64,000 nucleotides of DNA from Alviniconcha marisindica (lineage: Eukaryota; Mollusca; Gastropoda; Provannidae), in assembly GCA_018857735.1 (NCBI GenBank), contig JABMCL010003843.1, forward strand, positions 96,001-160,000, given 5' to 3'. A program made the translations under genes and the position numbers. Shown here in pieces: positions 41,401-55,100 of the stretch (positions are counted from its first letter, which is position 1; each line of letters starts with the position of its first letter). Below the pieces are notes generated by a model. It saw nothing but the letters and a program-made list of their open reading frames with translations. It ran no database searches and was not told the DNA's origin.

Positions 41401-43406
41401 CAAAACTTTTTCATTTTTACATATGATGAAACGAACAGATAAATTGGGAAAATAAATAAAACACCCAATAAAAGGCAAGCTCCCTGATGAGGTCTAGCCT
41501 GTTGTGAAAGCTAGAGTAAAAAGAACGAAAAAGACTGAAACGCCACGCACCTAATAAGGCTCGAGAAAGATGAAATAACAAGGAGGAAATAAACAAAGGC
41601 CCAACTACTGACAATGATGTCGGAGCTTCATCCTTGGAGATTTGAACTGGATTTTTCCCCAAGTCGGTTACCCTGTGGGTACTAGCCATTTTGCAGCGAC
41701 TCCCCAGAGTGACGTAGTGCACATATGTGCACATGATTTTCAGCATCATGGCGACACTTTCGGTACGACAGAAAATGCCTGTTTTCGTGCATTTATAACC
41801 CTCAGATCACAATTTCACCTACATCATTGTTCTCAGCGAACTTTAACGGAAATCGTGTCAAAAATCACCCCAAACCTTGGACATGTCCTTTAAGAGCTGC
41901 TGCTGGTCAAAAGTTACTTAAATCCAAATGGTGATTGGATGTGGCATTTGATCTGTCCTCTCAGTCAAAATTAAAAGAAAGGCAGGAATATGGACGATGG
42001 ACCATCTGCATGGAGAGACTTCTGGAGTTTGGTTGCTAAAGGAAAAGAAAAGTTTGCTTGGGTTGAGCAATCTGGGGTTGAATGGATGAAATGAAATGTT
42101 TCTTATTAACTTAGAAAAAGTTGAAAATGGAACTATGTCAGATGTCATGTATTATGACACATAACTTTTTTTTTTTATAGCCTCCTTCAGTGCACTTAGC
42201 ATTCAAGTTAATGGAATCATGTGGCATAGAAATGAACAACATCATCATCATCATCACCATCACCAACAGCTTAGTTTGAGCAGTCTGGGGCAGCAGCTGC
42301 TGGAATCAAGTAATGCTGCATTAGGATTTGCATTGATCAACAAGTCCAGTTTGTGGCATTGCACATCAGTCATCATGCAGACTTTTTCTGACTGCTGGAC
42401 TGCAGTTACAAATGGACTGTTAGGATGCAAACACTAGAGATGGAGCTGAATTAAGTCAGGGAGGATGCAGCAAGCTGAACATTGTTGCAGCAGCTAAAGT
42501 GGGGATTTTAGCTGCTGCATAGGGAGGTTCCAAGACACCACTGATGCATAGGTTCTAATAGAGTGTACTCATTGGACCTTCATGTAGCAGTGTGTCTTGA
42601 CAGCAGTGCTAGGTGTCCCTTCATGGCTTCCAGGTTCTATGAGATGATGGCCAGGGGAGTTTTGAATTCCAAGAATGTGAATCATTATGTTTTGATAAAT
42701 TTAAAGCAAGGACTTTTCAAGATGCTTGTATTTTATATGAAGCTTATCTACTTATTTTATACATCTTTGATTATATGTTGTGCAGGAGGTTCAACCTGAT
42801 ATAACCATGATGGTTGACTGAGTGTAAAACACCAAGTTACTTATTTACTTACTCGTGCAGGAGGATGTTCCAAGTACCGTCATATATTCTTTGTGTTCAG
42901 TCTCATCCATATCTTACCTGCATCTGTGTATACATATAATACGTAAATCTTGGTTTCTACATATTGTACATTTGTAGATTGAATCATAATGGTCATAGTG
43001 TAGTTTTAGTTGTGCTCATTTTAGACTTTAATGTATTGTAGTTCATAAGGTATGTTGTTATTTTTGCAGATGTTGCAAATGTATGGGAAAACGTTTCCGC
43101 CTACATTGAGAAGCAGATGTCAAATCAGAAGGTATGTTTCAGCTGTTAGATATGGGTGTGGGGTGTGGATATATATTATATGGTTGTAGATTAGAGATCC
43201 CCACCCACCTGTGGCAGGTTCAAATCATTTTGGAGTTTGTTTTTATAAAAATAAAATTGGGGGAGGGGGGGGGGAGGGGAAAGGGGGGGGGGGGGGGGGG
43301 GGGGGGGCTGGTTTATTTTGCTAGGTTACCAGCCCAGCCAGTGTCTGTAAAAGGTTAATGTACACCCCAGATTGTATATATTATGTATGTAGTAGTATGA
43401 TTGTGT

Positions 43407-43458
<52 letters not shown>

Positions 43459-46400
43459 TGTGTGTGTGAAGTATTAAAAAAGTCTTTGATAATGACTATG
43501 CTGCTGTACATTTTTGTGTTTGCAGTATATCAACTTGTATTATGTGTGCTAAGATCAGAGTTTGGTCATATACATATATATGTGCTTATTTACTGAAATT
43601 GTTGTATGTAGCTTAAAAACTTGTCATTGTGTCCATTGTATGTATTTATGCATTTTAAGGCATATATTTGTATGGCACATGGTGCCTTAGGGATAATGCT
43701 TCATAGAAATGTCCATTATTATTATTATTATCATTATTACTAAAGTGTATTTAGTCACTATTAAATGTGTATAACCTGTATTAAACTCACCATATTCCCT
43801 GTCCTCATTACCTGCACAAAGACACACAGAATATCCATAGACTGAAGATTGAGAGAGTGAGTGTGTTTGTTTCAAAGGTATCCATATATATTAGGAACAG
43901 GCAGTAAAATGTTTTGAAAAGCTTGATCAGTTTCCAGATTGTTATGAAATATAGAAATGAACTAGTAAAACAATACATACAATGCATGCTGTGTGTATTG
44001 ATACTTATTTTGTTCTTTTTACTCACAGGGAGTTCAGATTCCCAACTTTGGCACATTTTCCTTCTCCCAGCGAAAGCTTGATGTGGGCAACAACAGATTT
44101 GTGTTGATGCAACGGCCAGTGTTCAACATATCAGAGAAATTTGCCCAGACCCATGCACTTCAGTTTACCAAATATAATGTTCCAGGTAAGCAGCTGATAA
44201 GTGGTTGAAGGTTAATTGATCAGCTAATTAGTAGTTTGATTAGTTATGCAATCATCAAACCTTTGAATTAATGTGACTAAATCTGTTTCGGTCTCTTTCA
44301 TTATCAGCCCATCTGTCAGCCTGTATGTCTTTCTTTCAGCTGTGACCAGAAAGGAGGCTGGGGATGCCTGGTCTCTTCCCCCTGTTTGTAATCTTATGGG
44401 TGTCATTCTCTGTCTCCACCTTGGTCTTTCTCTGTCTCTGTGTGTCTGTCTGCCTGTCTCTGTCTGTCCATCTCTCTGCACTTTCCACTTCCTGTCATTA
44501 CTGCATTGACAGTTATATGTCAGATTTGAGAATGAATAAAATGAAATGTTGACTAAGAACAAATGCTTGGATGTCAGCTACATTTTTCATAGGTATACTT
44601 GCATGTTTTTTCTTCTTCTTCTTTTTTTCTTCTTCTTTTTTTCTTTTCTTTCTTCTTATTTTTTGCTCTCTGTCTCCTTAGGTCACATTCCTACACCACC
44701 CCTCAACTTTGCTGCACTGGCCTTTGAGTCTCCGTTTGATCGTGACACAGTGGAAAGTTGTGTGCGTGAAATTGTGGGATCAGTATCTCGTGCTGTTGCG
44801 GCCAGGAGGAATGTAGAACTATCATTTTCCGGCATTGGCCGGCTGCAAATCCGTGATTCACGGGTGAAGATGAGGTTTTACAAGGAATTCATCACTCAGA
44901 TGGATGGCGGTGGTGAAATTCTGGAGTCCATGCAAAACGTGAGTTTGGTTCATGGTTGTTGTTATGTAGGGGACCAGGATAACACTTTAGGCCTGTTTAC
45001 AATGTTAGCAAGCATATGTGGTAAAAGCAGGAGTTGATACTTCTTTTGATTGTGGGTATTTGGCAAGGAGGGCAGAGTAAGCAGCAAATTAATACACTGA
45101 TTTTCTTGAATGCTTATCATACAGCTCAAAAAGATGACCAATAACACTTTGCAGTCACAGAATGTCCAAGCATCTTCTTCTTCAGTTTATATCAGGGAAC
45201 AACTTCATCAGTTTGACAGTTCTGTCACTTTGCATCCTGCTTGCTGCTCTGCCTATTTTGTCTTTAAAAATTATGCGTGTCCATCTCCATTTGAAGCAAA
45301 CTGTTGTGTGCATAATTGTTGAGTGTGCAAGGTGTAATTTTGTTTCATTTCAGAGAGCTGGAACAGTGGATTCTGTGATGTCTAACAGGCCGTTTTCAAG
45401 ACCCAACACCAGCAACACCCTAGTTCTTCCCAGGTCAGTATTCTTCTGTATAGCGCAGCATCTGGGAGCCCTTTCACACAACTTGGTCATGGATGCACAA
45501 GGTCATATCTGAAGGTCACATGTTTCAGCCAGTTACAAGCACAGCTGGCAACAGTTGGGAAAAAAATCTTCCCAAAGTGTTACTTGAAGAAGAGGTTGCC
45601 CCAGGTGCATTCTTGTTGATAGCCTGTACCTAGAAAGTGACAAAATATGTTTTTATCTTAGTTATTTTTAAGTCCTGACACAGATTTGTCCAGATGCTGT
45701 GCTATGGCATATGTTGAATTTTTTCAGCACAACAAATGTACAGTTATATCTGTATCTTAGTTGTGGATTTATATATATGTGTATGCAGTGTTCACAAACA
45801 AGTTGTATGCTGAATAAAGACATGTTTGACTGTTAAAGTTTTGTGATAAAACCTGTTGTTGTTCTTCTTCTTCTCTCCCCCCCCCCTTTTTTTTTACACT
45901 GAATATTCTGTTAGCTTGTTGAAGATTAGAACCAACACCTTTATGCAGTACAGTATGTATTGATGCTGATAGGAAAAGTACTGGTTGAAATTACCTTGAA
46001 TACCAGTCTGATGTAAGTGCTTGATAAACAGTATTTTCCAGTATGTAGCCACTGTGCCTGCATCGTTCATCTTGTTTTCTGTATACTGTGACCACTGCTC
46101 CCTTTGTGTAATAGATGGAAGTAAAGCTACGTTGAACGGATCTTTCTCAATAATGACTGAATGAACATTCCTCATTTTTGTTGTGATTGTCATGTAAGTT
46201 GAGAAATTTGATTTGTGTCCCTTTAACCATGTCCTCGTCAGCCAATGATAAACTGTTGGAGTCACTGTTTAACGCATGGTCTGTGAGTACAGCTGAGAAA
46301 TGGATGGAAATTTGTAACTTTGTGCAAGATCAGAACTTGACATTCTTCATCTCACAGAGACTTGGCTTCCATCCGAAGGCAACGAGGCCAAGTGTACAGA

Positions 46401-47549
46401 CATGTGCCCAGCTTGGCACAGTGCCAAGTTTTGCCCACGACTTCCTCGTGGAGGTGGCTTAGCTGTCATCTACTGCAGCTCCCTGCAATGTTACATTTCA
46501 GTTGATGTTACCTTTGACTTTGATCATACAGCGTTTGAACTGATACACTTAAAATTGTCCGTTTCCCAATGTGCTGTTCATTTTCTCTGTCTGTATGGTA
46601 ACTGTCTCCTTGCGAGCATCTCTGAATGTGTTCTACATAAACTCTAAAAAATCCAAAACTCATCTGCCAGATTGATCCTTAAGTCTTCCCAACAAGAACA
46701 CACTAAACCACTCCTCAAAGCACTACATTGGTTACCAATCTCTGACCACATAACTTACAACTGTCCTGCATGTTACAACTCCATCACTGCCTCCACCCCA
46801 CAATACCTCATTGACCTTTTACAAATCTACACGCCATCCCATACTTTACAGTCTACCACAGACACATGTAAACTGAAGATCCCTCTCTTCAAAAAGAAAC
46901 ACTCAAGCCAGAGATCTTTCTCCTATCAGGGTCCTGTAACCTGGGATAATCTGCCTTTCTCCAGCCACCACACGCAAACATACTCCTCATTTAAGTCACA
47001 GTTGAAAACCCACTTGTTCTCCCAAAGCTTTCAGTAGAACCCATTTTTAAAATATTTTTTATGCACATAATTATTATGATGCTCTTTGTATTTGATTTGC
47101 AATCATGAGATGTATCCATGGTCCATGTACTGCTGCATTGCATGTCTGGGTTGCACTGATTGTTCTGGGATGTGTGCATGTTTGCCTGCACTTTGCTGTT
47201 GGCGTTGGATCATCTGGTGTATGCATGTTTCATGTATTGATTCTGATGTTCATTCTTGTATTGATTCTGATGTTCATTCTTGTTTTGAATTGGGAATTGC
47301 TTTGAGCCAGTTTAGTTGGATTAGGCACTGTATAAGTGTTACATATTATTATTATTATGTAGAAAAATTTACAATTCATTTACTAACTCTTCGAAAAAGG
47401 TTACTTCATAAATGTAGAAAGATCACTCAAAATATTAAAATAAGCTCCCAAACACACACACACACTTGCATGCACACATGCACTCACACTGAGAACATGC
47501 AAGGTTTTGTGTGCAAGTTTTTATGTACTGTATGTAAAGTTTCATTTAT

Positions 47550-47581
<32 letters not shown>

Positions 47582-50500
47582 GAGTTAAATGTGCTCACTG
47601 AACAGCAGTGTTTGTGGAAGGGCAAAGGGAAATAACCTTTTTTGTGTGCACCACATGCCTGGCTCATGTCAGGTTTTTCTTAAAACAAATTATATATACA
47701 TGTATATATATCTATAAAGGTACATTTATGTTGGTGTTAAGTGCTGCAAAATAGTTTGGTGTCCATGTTTAAAAGTTCCATTTTATCATACTTAGAGCAC
47801 TTTCTGGGCTCAAATTTACTTGAAATATATTTCACAAAAGAATGCCTGTTAAAGCATAAATTATGCTTCTATGAGTCCATACTTTCCAAACGGAACTTTT
47901 AAACATGTACACCTAACTATTTTGCAGAACTGGCGTCTGCTTTCTTGGCAGAATCATCTACGCAAATCCTAGTCACATTAATTTTTATGTCACATTTAGT
48001 TGTGTAGTTGATATTCTATCAAATTTAGGGTCAAAGGATCAGGTGCAGGCAGTAACAAGTAATAATATTAACAACAAATTATGAGTGGATGTAGACCATT
48101 CAGCACACCGAGTGTGTCTGAATTCTCAAACTGTTCATTCAGCACATTAAGTCTATTTGAATTCACAAGCTGCTAGTGACGAGTGCAGCATGATAGCATT
48201 CATAATCATATTTTAAACTTATACTCAAGTCACTTTCGCTCTATGTGATTTGGACTAAAGATGATATTGTGTCATTATTGTAATGCCAGCATTAAACATT
48301 GATGTATACTTTTGCCATAGATCCCTATGGCATAGGCAGCAGACCCTACCGTCAGCATTAAAATGCCACAATTTAATGGCAGCCATTTACAGACCTTGTA
48401 TCTAGAGTTCATAGGTCATAGGTTCAGGTACAGTCTAGATTAAGAACAGTGAGTTCTAAACTCACAGGGGTGGTAAAACTGTTGTCCTGGCAGGAGAACA
48501 TGATAACAATAACAACATTGTCTGGCCATCAGTGACATGCCATGTTGCACAGTAGCATAGCTGTTGACCCCTTTTGGGATTCAACCTTAGTCCAGTGTTT
48601 GTGAATCTGTATTTCCCTTATGCAGGCTGTTTTTTTTCCTCTGTTTTTTTCCTTCTTTTTGCTGGTGGCAGCGGCATTTTGAATTCCAACCGGCATGTGT
48701 GGCAGTGGAAGGCAGAAGCAATGTTATGCTAAATATGCATGCACGACTTCAAATCTCACTTCCGACAATATTTCTTAGCCTATTGCACTAGGCCAGTCAG
48801 TGTGCATTTGGTGATGGCATGTGTCAGCTGCTCGTTCAACAGTTTTTCAGTCTTTTTGCTCAGTTTAAAACAACAACAAAATCTCATGAAAATTGCGTTT
48901 TCCTGTATCCATTTTCCAATATGGCCATATCCCCCCCAAATAATGAAAAAAATGAATTTTATACCAGTAATTTGTATGGGTTGACAGGTATGCAGTAGGA
49001 ACATATTACTTTTTATAAGCATGTGGCACGAAACTGCAAAATGCTCAGAAAACATAACAGGGACTTCATACATCTTGCCTGCATGGTTGAGTGTATGCTT
49101 CCATTGACTTTAGGATCCAGCCAGGACTCAACTCCAACTCCAATGCTCTTCCACCACTGGCTGAGGTCGATGAAAATCAGAATGTCCCGCCTGCGGTCCC
49201 CACACCACCGGAGCCCATCGTGGACACCAGCATCAACCCTGACATTGTGAGGCATATACCCGACCAGCCTGACCAGCCTGAGGAACCCGCTACAGTGGCA
49301 GCAGCGGAGCAGGCGATTGGGATGGACACACTGCAGTCAGAAGTCTTTGGGGAGAATGGCGTGGGAGACTTTGCCACGGAGACAGCCATGGACAGCATTC
49401 TGAGAGAGGCAGAGATAAACCAGGAACCTCCGGATGTGTACATACCCAAAGTTATGGAAGACATACATGGTAAGTGCACTCTACTGCAAGTCTTTATTGT
49501 AGGGAGGGGTGTGGGGGAGTGGGGGGGGGGAGTGCTGATGTGTCAGGATACAAACTTGCATACTCTCTCAACACTGACAAGTTGAAACATTTACAAAATG
49601 TATTTTTTATTCAAACATTCTTTACTTCTACCATTCCTTCAAAATTACATTTTTTTTTTTAATGCACTGAAATGTTTTGTCAAGCAATGTATTAGGTCAA
49701 GTATATGCTTCATCAAATGACACCATATAGCATGATACTATCAAAAGACATCAAGCCTATTTCCTTGATCATCATCTTATTCACCACACTGGCATTTAGT
49801 ATCATTTTACACAATGTCCGGCATTTTGCTTTCATCTAAATGTATTTGAGTGCAGCAGTGATGATGCTGACAGTTATAAATGGGAATGAAAGCATAACAG
49901 ATTTTTTTTTTACTGTGATGATAGTAAAACTCGGAATGTGTTGCACAGAATAGTGGCATCAGCAGGGACAGATGGGGGGGCAAGGAAAGTAGATTCTGAA
50001 AGAGATGGGCCAAGGTCATCAATGCTTTAAGCTTGGCCAACACTGCCTCAGTGTGCATGCATGTGTGTGTGTATGTTAATTAAAAAAAGAAGAAAGAAAA
50101 AAGAATGAAGATCAAACAGGGACGTTTCAATCAATATGTGTATTGTTTCTTGAGCACAAAGCATAGATGCACACTGGCAAAACTGCTTCATATTTTATAT
50201 CTTAATGCAACATTATTGATCAGTCATTGTTCAAACAATGTTTGTAAAACCGTGTAAAGAACAGAGACCTTGCTTGAAGCTTTATTGAATTGTTTACTGA
50301 GTATTGTGGTAGAGTAGTGGTAGAACTTTGGGAATACCCTGTATGCACCAGTACCACCATGGACATGCTGATATCAAAGAAAATGACAGAGCACTTAGAC
50401 TGGTTGGCATATAGTGACAACTTGGTGACCAACTTTAAATTAACAGGACAAAGAAAAAAGGAAAAAAAGAAGAAAAAAAAGAAGAGGCCATCATTGGGAC

Positions 50501-52122
50501 CTCTGGAAGATGGCAACTCTGGAAGAACTTCTAAAAATCCTGGTAGAGTGGATATGGCATTTCCTGAATATGTAGGTGCTATTTTGGACTGCACTGAATT
50601 GCAGACAACTGCTTGCATTTTTTCCCTCAAGACCACTGCATACAAGGGAGGCAGCAGATCGAATGTTTGGTTATTGCTGACCAGTGATACCAGGGTGACC
50701 TGTCGCTGTATTGTTACTGGTTGATACTCTGCTTGGACTGTACAGTCTTACCATCCTTCACAAAGTAGGGGTTCCTACATTTCTAGCTGTTACTTTGTAG
50801 AGTCAGAAGGTGTTGCTACCAGTGGACTGATGGTAACAGAGTTAGGAGTACAGCAGTTGAAGTATGTTGTGTTGGTTGCTGCTTTTGTCTTCTGCTGGTC
50901 CTTGTCGGCGTGTGACTGAAATTGCTTTGACAACAGTTTGCTGGCACCACTGCATTTATTTAAACATGACGGGCTAAACAAGGAAAGAAGAAAAAAGTAT
51001 GTAAACTTACTGAACTACTGGCAGCATTGACGGCAAGTAATAAGTGCATTCAGGATAAAAAGTTATTGCAAAACTAAACACAGACTGTTCGCATTTTCCT
51101 TGTTAAAAGCCTAGACAGCAATACCATTTTGTTTCCCTTTTCAAAATATAACTCATCTGCACATAATGGCATTTGTCTTCTTTTCCCATAGCCCCATTTT
51201 CTATTGTTGTGTCAATCAATGCCTCCAGCCTGGAATCCTTTCACCTCCCTCAGTGGTATTGATCATGAATGCGTGCTGTGCAAACAGGTAGAACAAGTTA
51301 GCTCTTACTTCATTTAATTGAGGAACAGTGTCTTCTGCCTCCATGCTTGGGGAATTAAATATTGATGACGTTTCACTCCAGGAAGCTGACCCCACTGCCG
51401 CACTTTGTCTGCTGACCTCTTGTCTGTAGTTTATCTTGGGGGTGGTGGGCATACCTGTCTACCCCATTGCAGGTTTCTTGGTAGTGGTGGTGGTGGTGGT
51501 GTGTGGTGGTGGTGGTGGTGGTGTGTGTGTGTGTGTGTGTTCTTTTGACTGAAGTACATGTCTTTGGTAAAACAAATTGATTTTCAGTGGCTCAGTACTG
51601 AAAGTCAGATTTAATATTCCCGTCCCCCCGCCTGCAGCAACACGTCCCCCCACCTGTAGCAACACATCACTAGTGTTGGATAAAGAGGTTGTTTTAATTG
51701 TTTTGTTGTTGTTGTTTTTACTCGCAGTATTGAAATGAAAAGATAGTATTACAAATTGAAAGAAATGCATACATGTACAGTATGTTTGGTTTTTTTCTTT
51801 TCTTTTTTTCCTTTGAACCAAGACCTCCTTTGTGTGAATTGTTCTGGTAACCTGTATTGAAATTAACTTGAAACAACATGAGCTTATCTTGATTCCCAGT
51901 GCTCAGACCAAAACATTTTGTAATTTACAGCTTTTGGGCAACTGTAACCTGCAGTGGGGTACTGAGGATGAGAAAATTAAGGTCCGCCTTTGTTGAGAAC
52001 ATACAGCTGACAAATGTTCTCCCTTTTAAAACCTGGAGTAGGTCAAAATTTAATGAGGCATGCTTCACCCACTGCCAGGAATGTGTCCCTTGTCTTAATT
52101 TATACCTTCTCAGTCTAGTCAC

Positions 52123-52193
<71 letters not shown>

Positions 52194-55100
52194 TTTTGTT
52201 TTGCAAATCCTCCCCCTACTTTTGAACTGTTAGTATTGGCTAATGCAGTTTCCCATGTGGACTGGCAGAATAAAATAGGTCACCCTCCTCAGAGTCCCAA
52301 TGGAATTAAGCAGGTTCCCTTGGTGAGTGAATATAAATAGATACCAAAACTTGTGTCTTTTTTTTTGCATTGATAGATGGATTGGTGGATATTTTTTAAC
52401 ATTGTAACAGTGAACTAGACAAACTTCAGATGTAATGACTTGTGTTTTTAACTAGTGTAAAACAATTTTAGATCTGTGACTTGTCCTGAGGTGACCCTGT
52501 GCAGTTGACAGGATGTTAAAATCCAAGCATTAACTAACTAACTAACCAGCCCCATTGTATACTTCAGTAACAGTGTAGCAGAGGTTTTTTTCACCCGTGG
52601 CTTTTTTGTTATTACAAAGAGGTTGCAGGACAAGGTGTGTATTGTCTTGGAATAATGGGATGCATAGCAGCCAGTTGAAATATTGATGAACGCCAAGCAT
52701 CCAATGAGTGTTCTGGGTATGGTCTGTAGGTGTGACGTTGTCATGACAGCCAGCTGTTGTTAGTTACCTAGCATGGTTGTCCCTTCTTCTGGACCAGACA
52801 GGTTTCGGATGAGTGTAGATGTGGCATCACTTTTGAAACTTCGTATTTTTTTGTGAACTGTACCACCAAGAAAAAACACCTAAAAAAAAAAAATCAAAAA
52901 AGAAAAGAAAGAAATTTGAATCTGCAAGGTTTTTGTGATGTTCATGTAGATATATTGTGTGAAAGTGAAGAGCAGTTTTATAATTACTTAGACTGATTGC
53001 TGGTTGTCAATCTGAGGAGCAATAATGTATTCATCTGAGTGGTACAGAAAGCTTGACAAGACCCCTAGTTCTCGGAGGACTTTAAAACCATTGAAATTAC
53101 GATCGCGGTCATCTCTGAGATCAAGGTCTACATCTACAGGCTCGAGATCAAGGTCTTCTCGATTATTTGCCATGAGTGGTAGGTTGAGTATCATGATTGC
53201 AATTGTAGTTGTACAGCAGGTGTATGTATTGCTTGTGATCTATATCTTCATGAATGTAGGATTTTCAACAACTGTCACATTGATTTTGTTTGTTTGTTTT
53301 TCTTTCTTTTCTTTTTTTTTCCACATTTTTTCTATTGCCTCTCAGTGATTTAATCCACTCTAGCTGTTCTCTGACACCACAAAAGCTGTTTTGTGTTTTC
53401 TGCTTGGTGTTACCAGTTTTGAGAAAAGCAGTTATTTACGTCTTAATAATAATAGGGAACTTATAGAACGCTTTCAGAATCTCAAAGTGCTTTACAACTT
53501 AAAGAAAAACATACAATGCACAAATACCCTTAATTATACAAATCAATAGTATACAAGTGATAGAAATCAGTAGTCTGATCTAAGCTTACATGAATAGATA
53601 TGGCTGCACTTTTGCCCTTCACAATGTTCATCATATTGAAAGCTGAAAATGTCCTTCACTGCTTGATCTTTTGTCTGAGCATCCCCCCTTCCCAAGAGAG
53701 AGAGAGAGAGGGGGGGGGGGGGGGGGGGGGGATTACTTGCAAAATTCTTGATTAATAAATGCAGAACTAGTAAGGAGATATCACTGTTTAGTGTTTTCTG
53801 TAAATACCTGAAGAAGAGATATGAAACAGGATAATGGTTGCCTGCATGTCTTGTAAAAAGTGTGTCCTCAGGTGGAGTTTTCATAGGTGTCTGGTTGAAT
53901 CGAATGTAATCTTTTTTGGGGTTGCTTTTGGTTGTTGTTGGACTTGTTTAATGCAGAGTTGTCTCTGGAGAGGCACTAGTGGAGACCAAGATACCAGGAA
54001 GTGGTGGAGAGGGAACTATAACTAATGCTACTCTATCACCACCAGAAAGGCTCCTGCATTAAGATGGGAAGTGATGAAAACCATTTTAATGTTCCATCAT
54101 CAGTCATGAGGGGCAAAGTCACATAACAGTGTCCACAAACCACAACTTCTGAAGAGAAAACAGAGCCGAAGTGCGGAATCAAACCAACGTCATCCACTTA
54201 CCAGCCTAATTAATGCCAAACCAGCTCATTGAAACGTCTTGTACATAGTTTACATTTGAAAGCTGAATGAAAGGGAAGTGAGAGACTCTAGGGACATAGC
54301 ATGCTACATGACATCTGTTGGTACAGATGCTACATCATCTCTGAGTTATATGACCATGCTCGAAAGTGGATCAGTGCCATTAGTTGTATTGACCGGGAGA
54401 AAAATAGAAACAAGAAAGCGTTCATTTTGATTTTTCAGCTGAGAGGAAGGCAGTCCCAGCCCGAGGCGGATCCCGCATGGCGATGCCAATGGCCAAAGCT
54501 ACAGGGATTTCTCTGATGGATGAACTGGTGCCTGCCAGCCCCAAGCTGTCGCCGATGCCCCCAGCAGAACCGAGGGGGGCCACCTATGCTGAAATGCCAC
54601 TGGGGTAACAGTTTATACCTTTACCGTGTCTTCCTTTGGTTTTCTGGGTGGTCAGTGCTTCTTTTTGTCTTTTGGCTATGGGCTGTTTGTATTATTCACA
54701 CTTTTGATGAGTGTTCCATTTTCTTCTGTGATACATGGTGATGGCTTTAAGCAAATTAAAAGATTTAGAGACTACAGTGACTAACGTCTGATATCTACAG
54801 TTGTCACCAATTCACACAGCTCACCATTTGGTTGTTTAGACTTTGTTAATGCTAAGTTGTATCTGGAAGTAAAAGTGATCAACAACAACAAATATACTGG
54901 GGTGTGGTGGAGGTGGAAGGGGGAGGGGATCCTAGGAGGTGGGGGATGAGTGAGTATATACCTAGCACTACACTGTCACCACCAGAATGATTTTGTATTA
55001 AGATGGGCAGTGTTGAAAGTGATTTTAATGTCTCATCCATTGTGAAAGGACTTTTATCCATCATCAGTGTCCATGAATCACAACATTTTTAAGGAGAGAG

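Larger units (their letters stand above)
39725..41893 (+). mobile_element. DNA transposon remnant, Kolobok-like: TTAA target sites, terminal inverted repeats, THAP domain
   Basis: Flanked by TTAA at 39725-39728 and 41890-41893. Just inside, the left end reads AGGAAAAGTCCAAGGTTT and the right end, reverse-complemented, AGGACATGTCCAAGGTTT (16 of 18 identical). The element is 2161 bp without target sites. It carries a THAP-type zinc-finger coding segment on the plus strand with an in-frame stop. TTAA target sites plus a THAP-bearing transposase are features of the Kolobok superfamily (established knowledge); piggyBac also uses TTAA but has no THAP domain. No catalytic domain is visible, so the copy is non-autonomous. 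It sits in CCDC81 intron 1 in the sense orientation. Confidence 0.7.

Noticed and set aside
50220..50724. Overlapping ORFs of 141-144 codons on both strands in CCDC81 intron 6
   Set aside because: No domain, Lys run from an A-rich tract, no splice-site fit with CCDC81 and no recognisable family.
51216..51452. 78-codon minus-strand ORF with Ser/Glu-rich sequence
   Set aside because: Composition looks protein-like, but there is no partner sequence, start context or splice structure to support it; possibly an old repeat.
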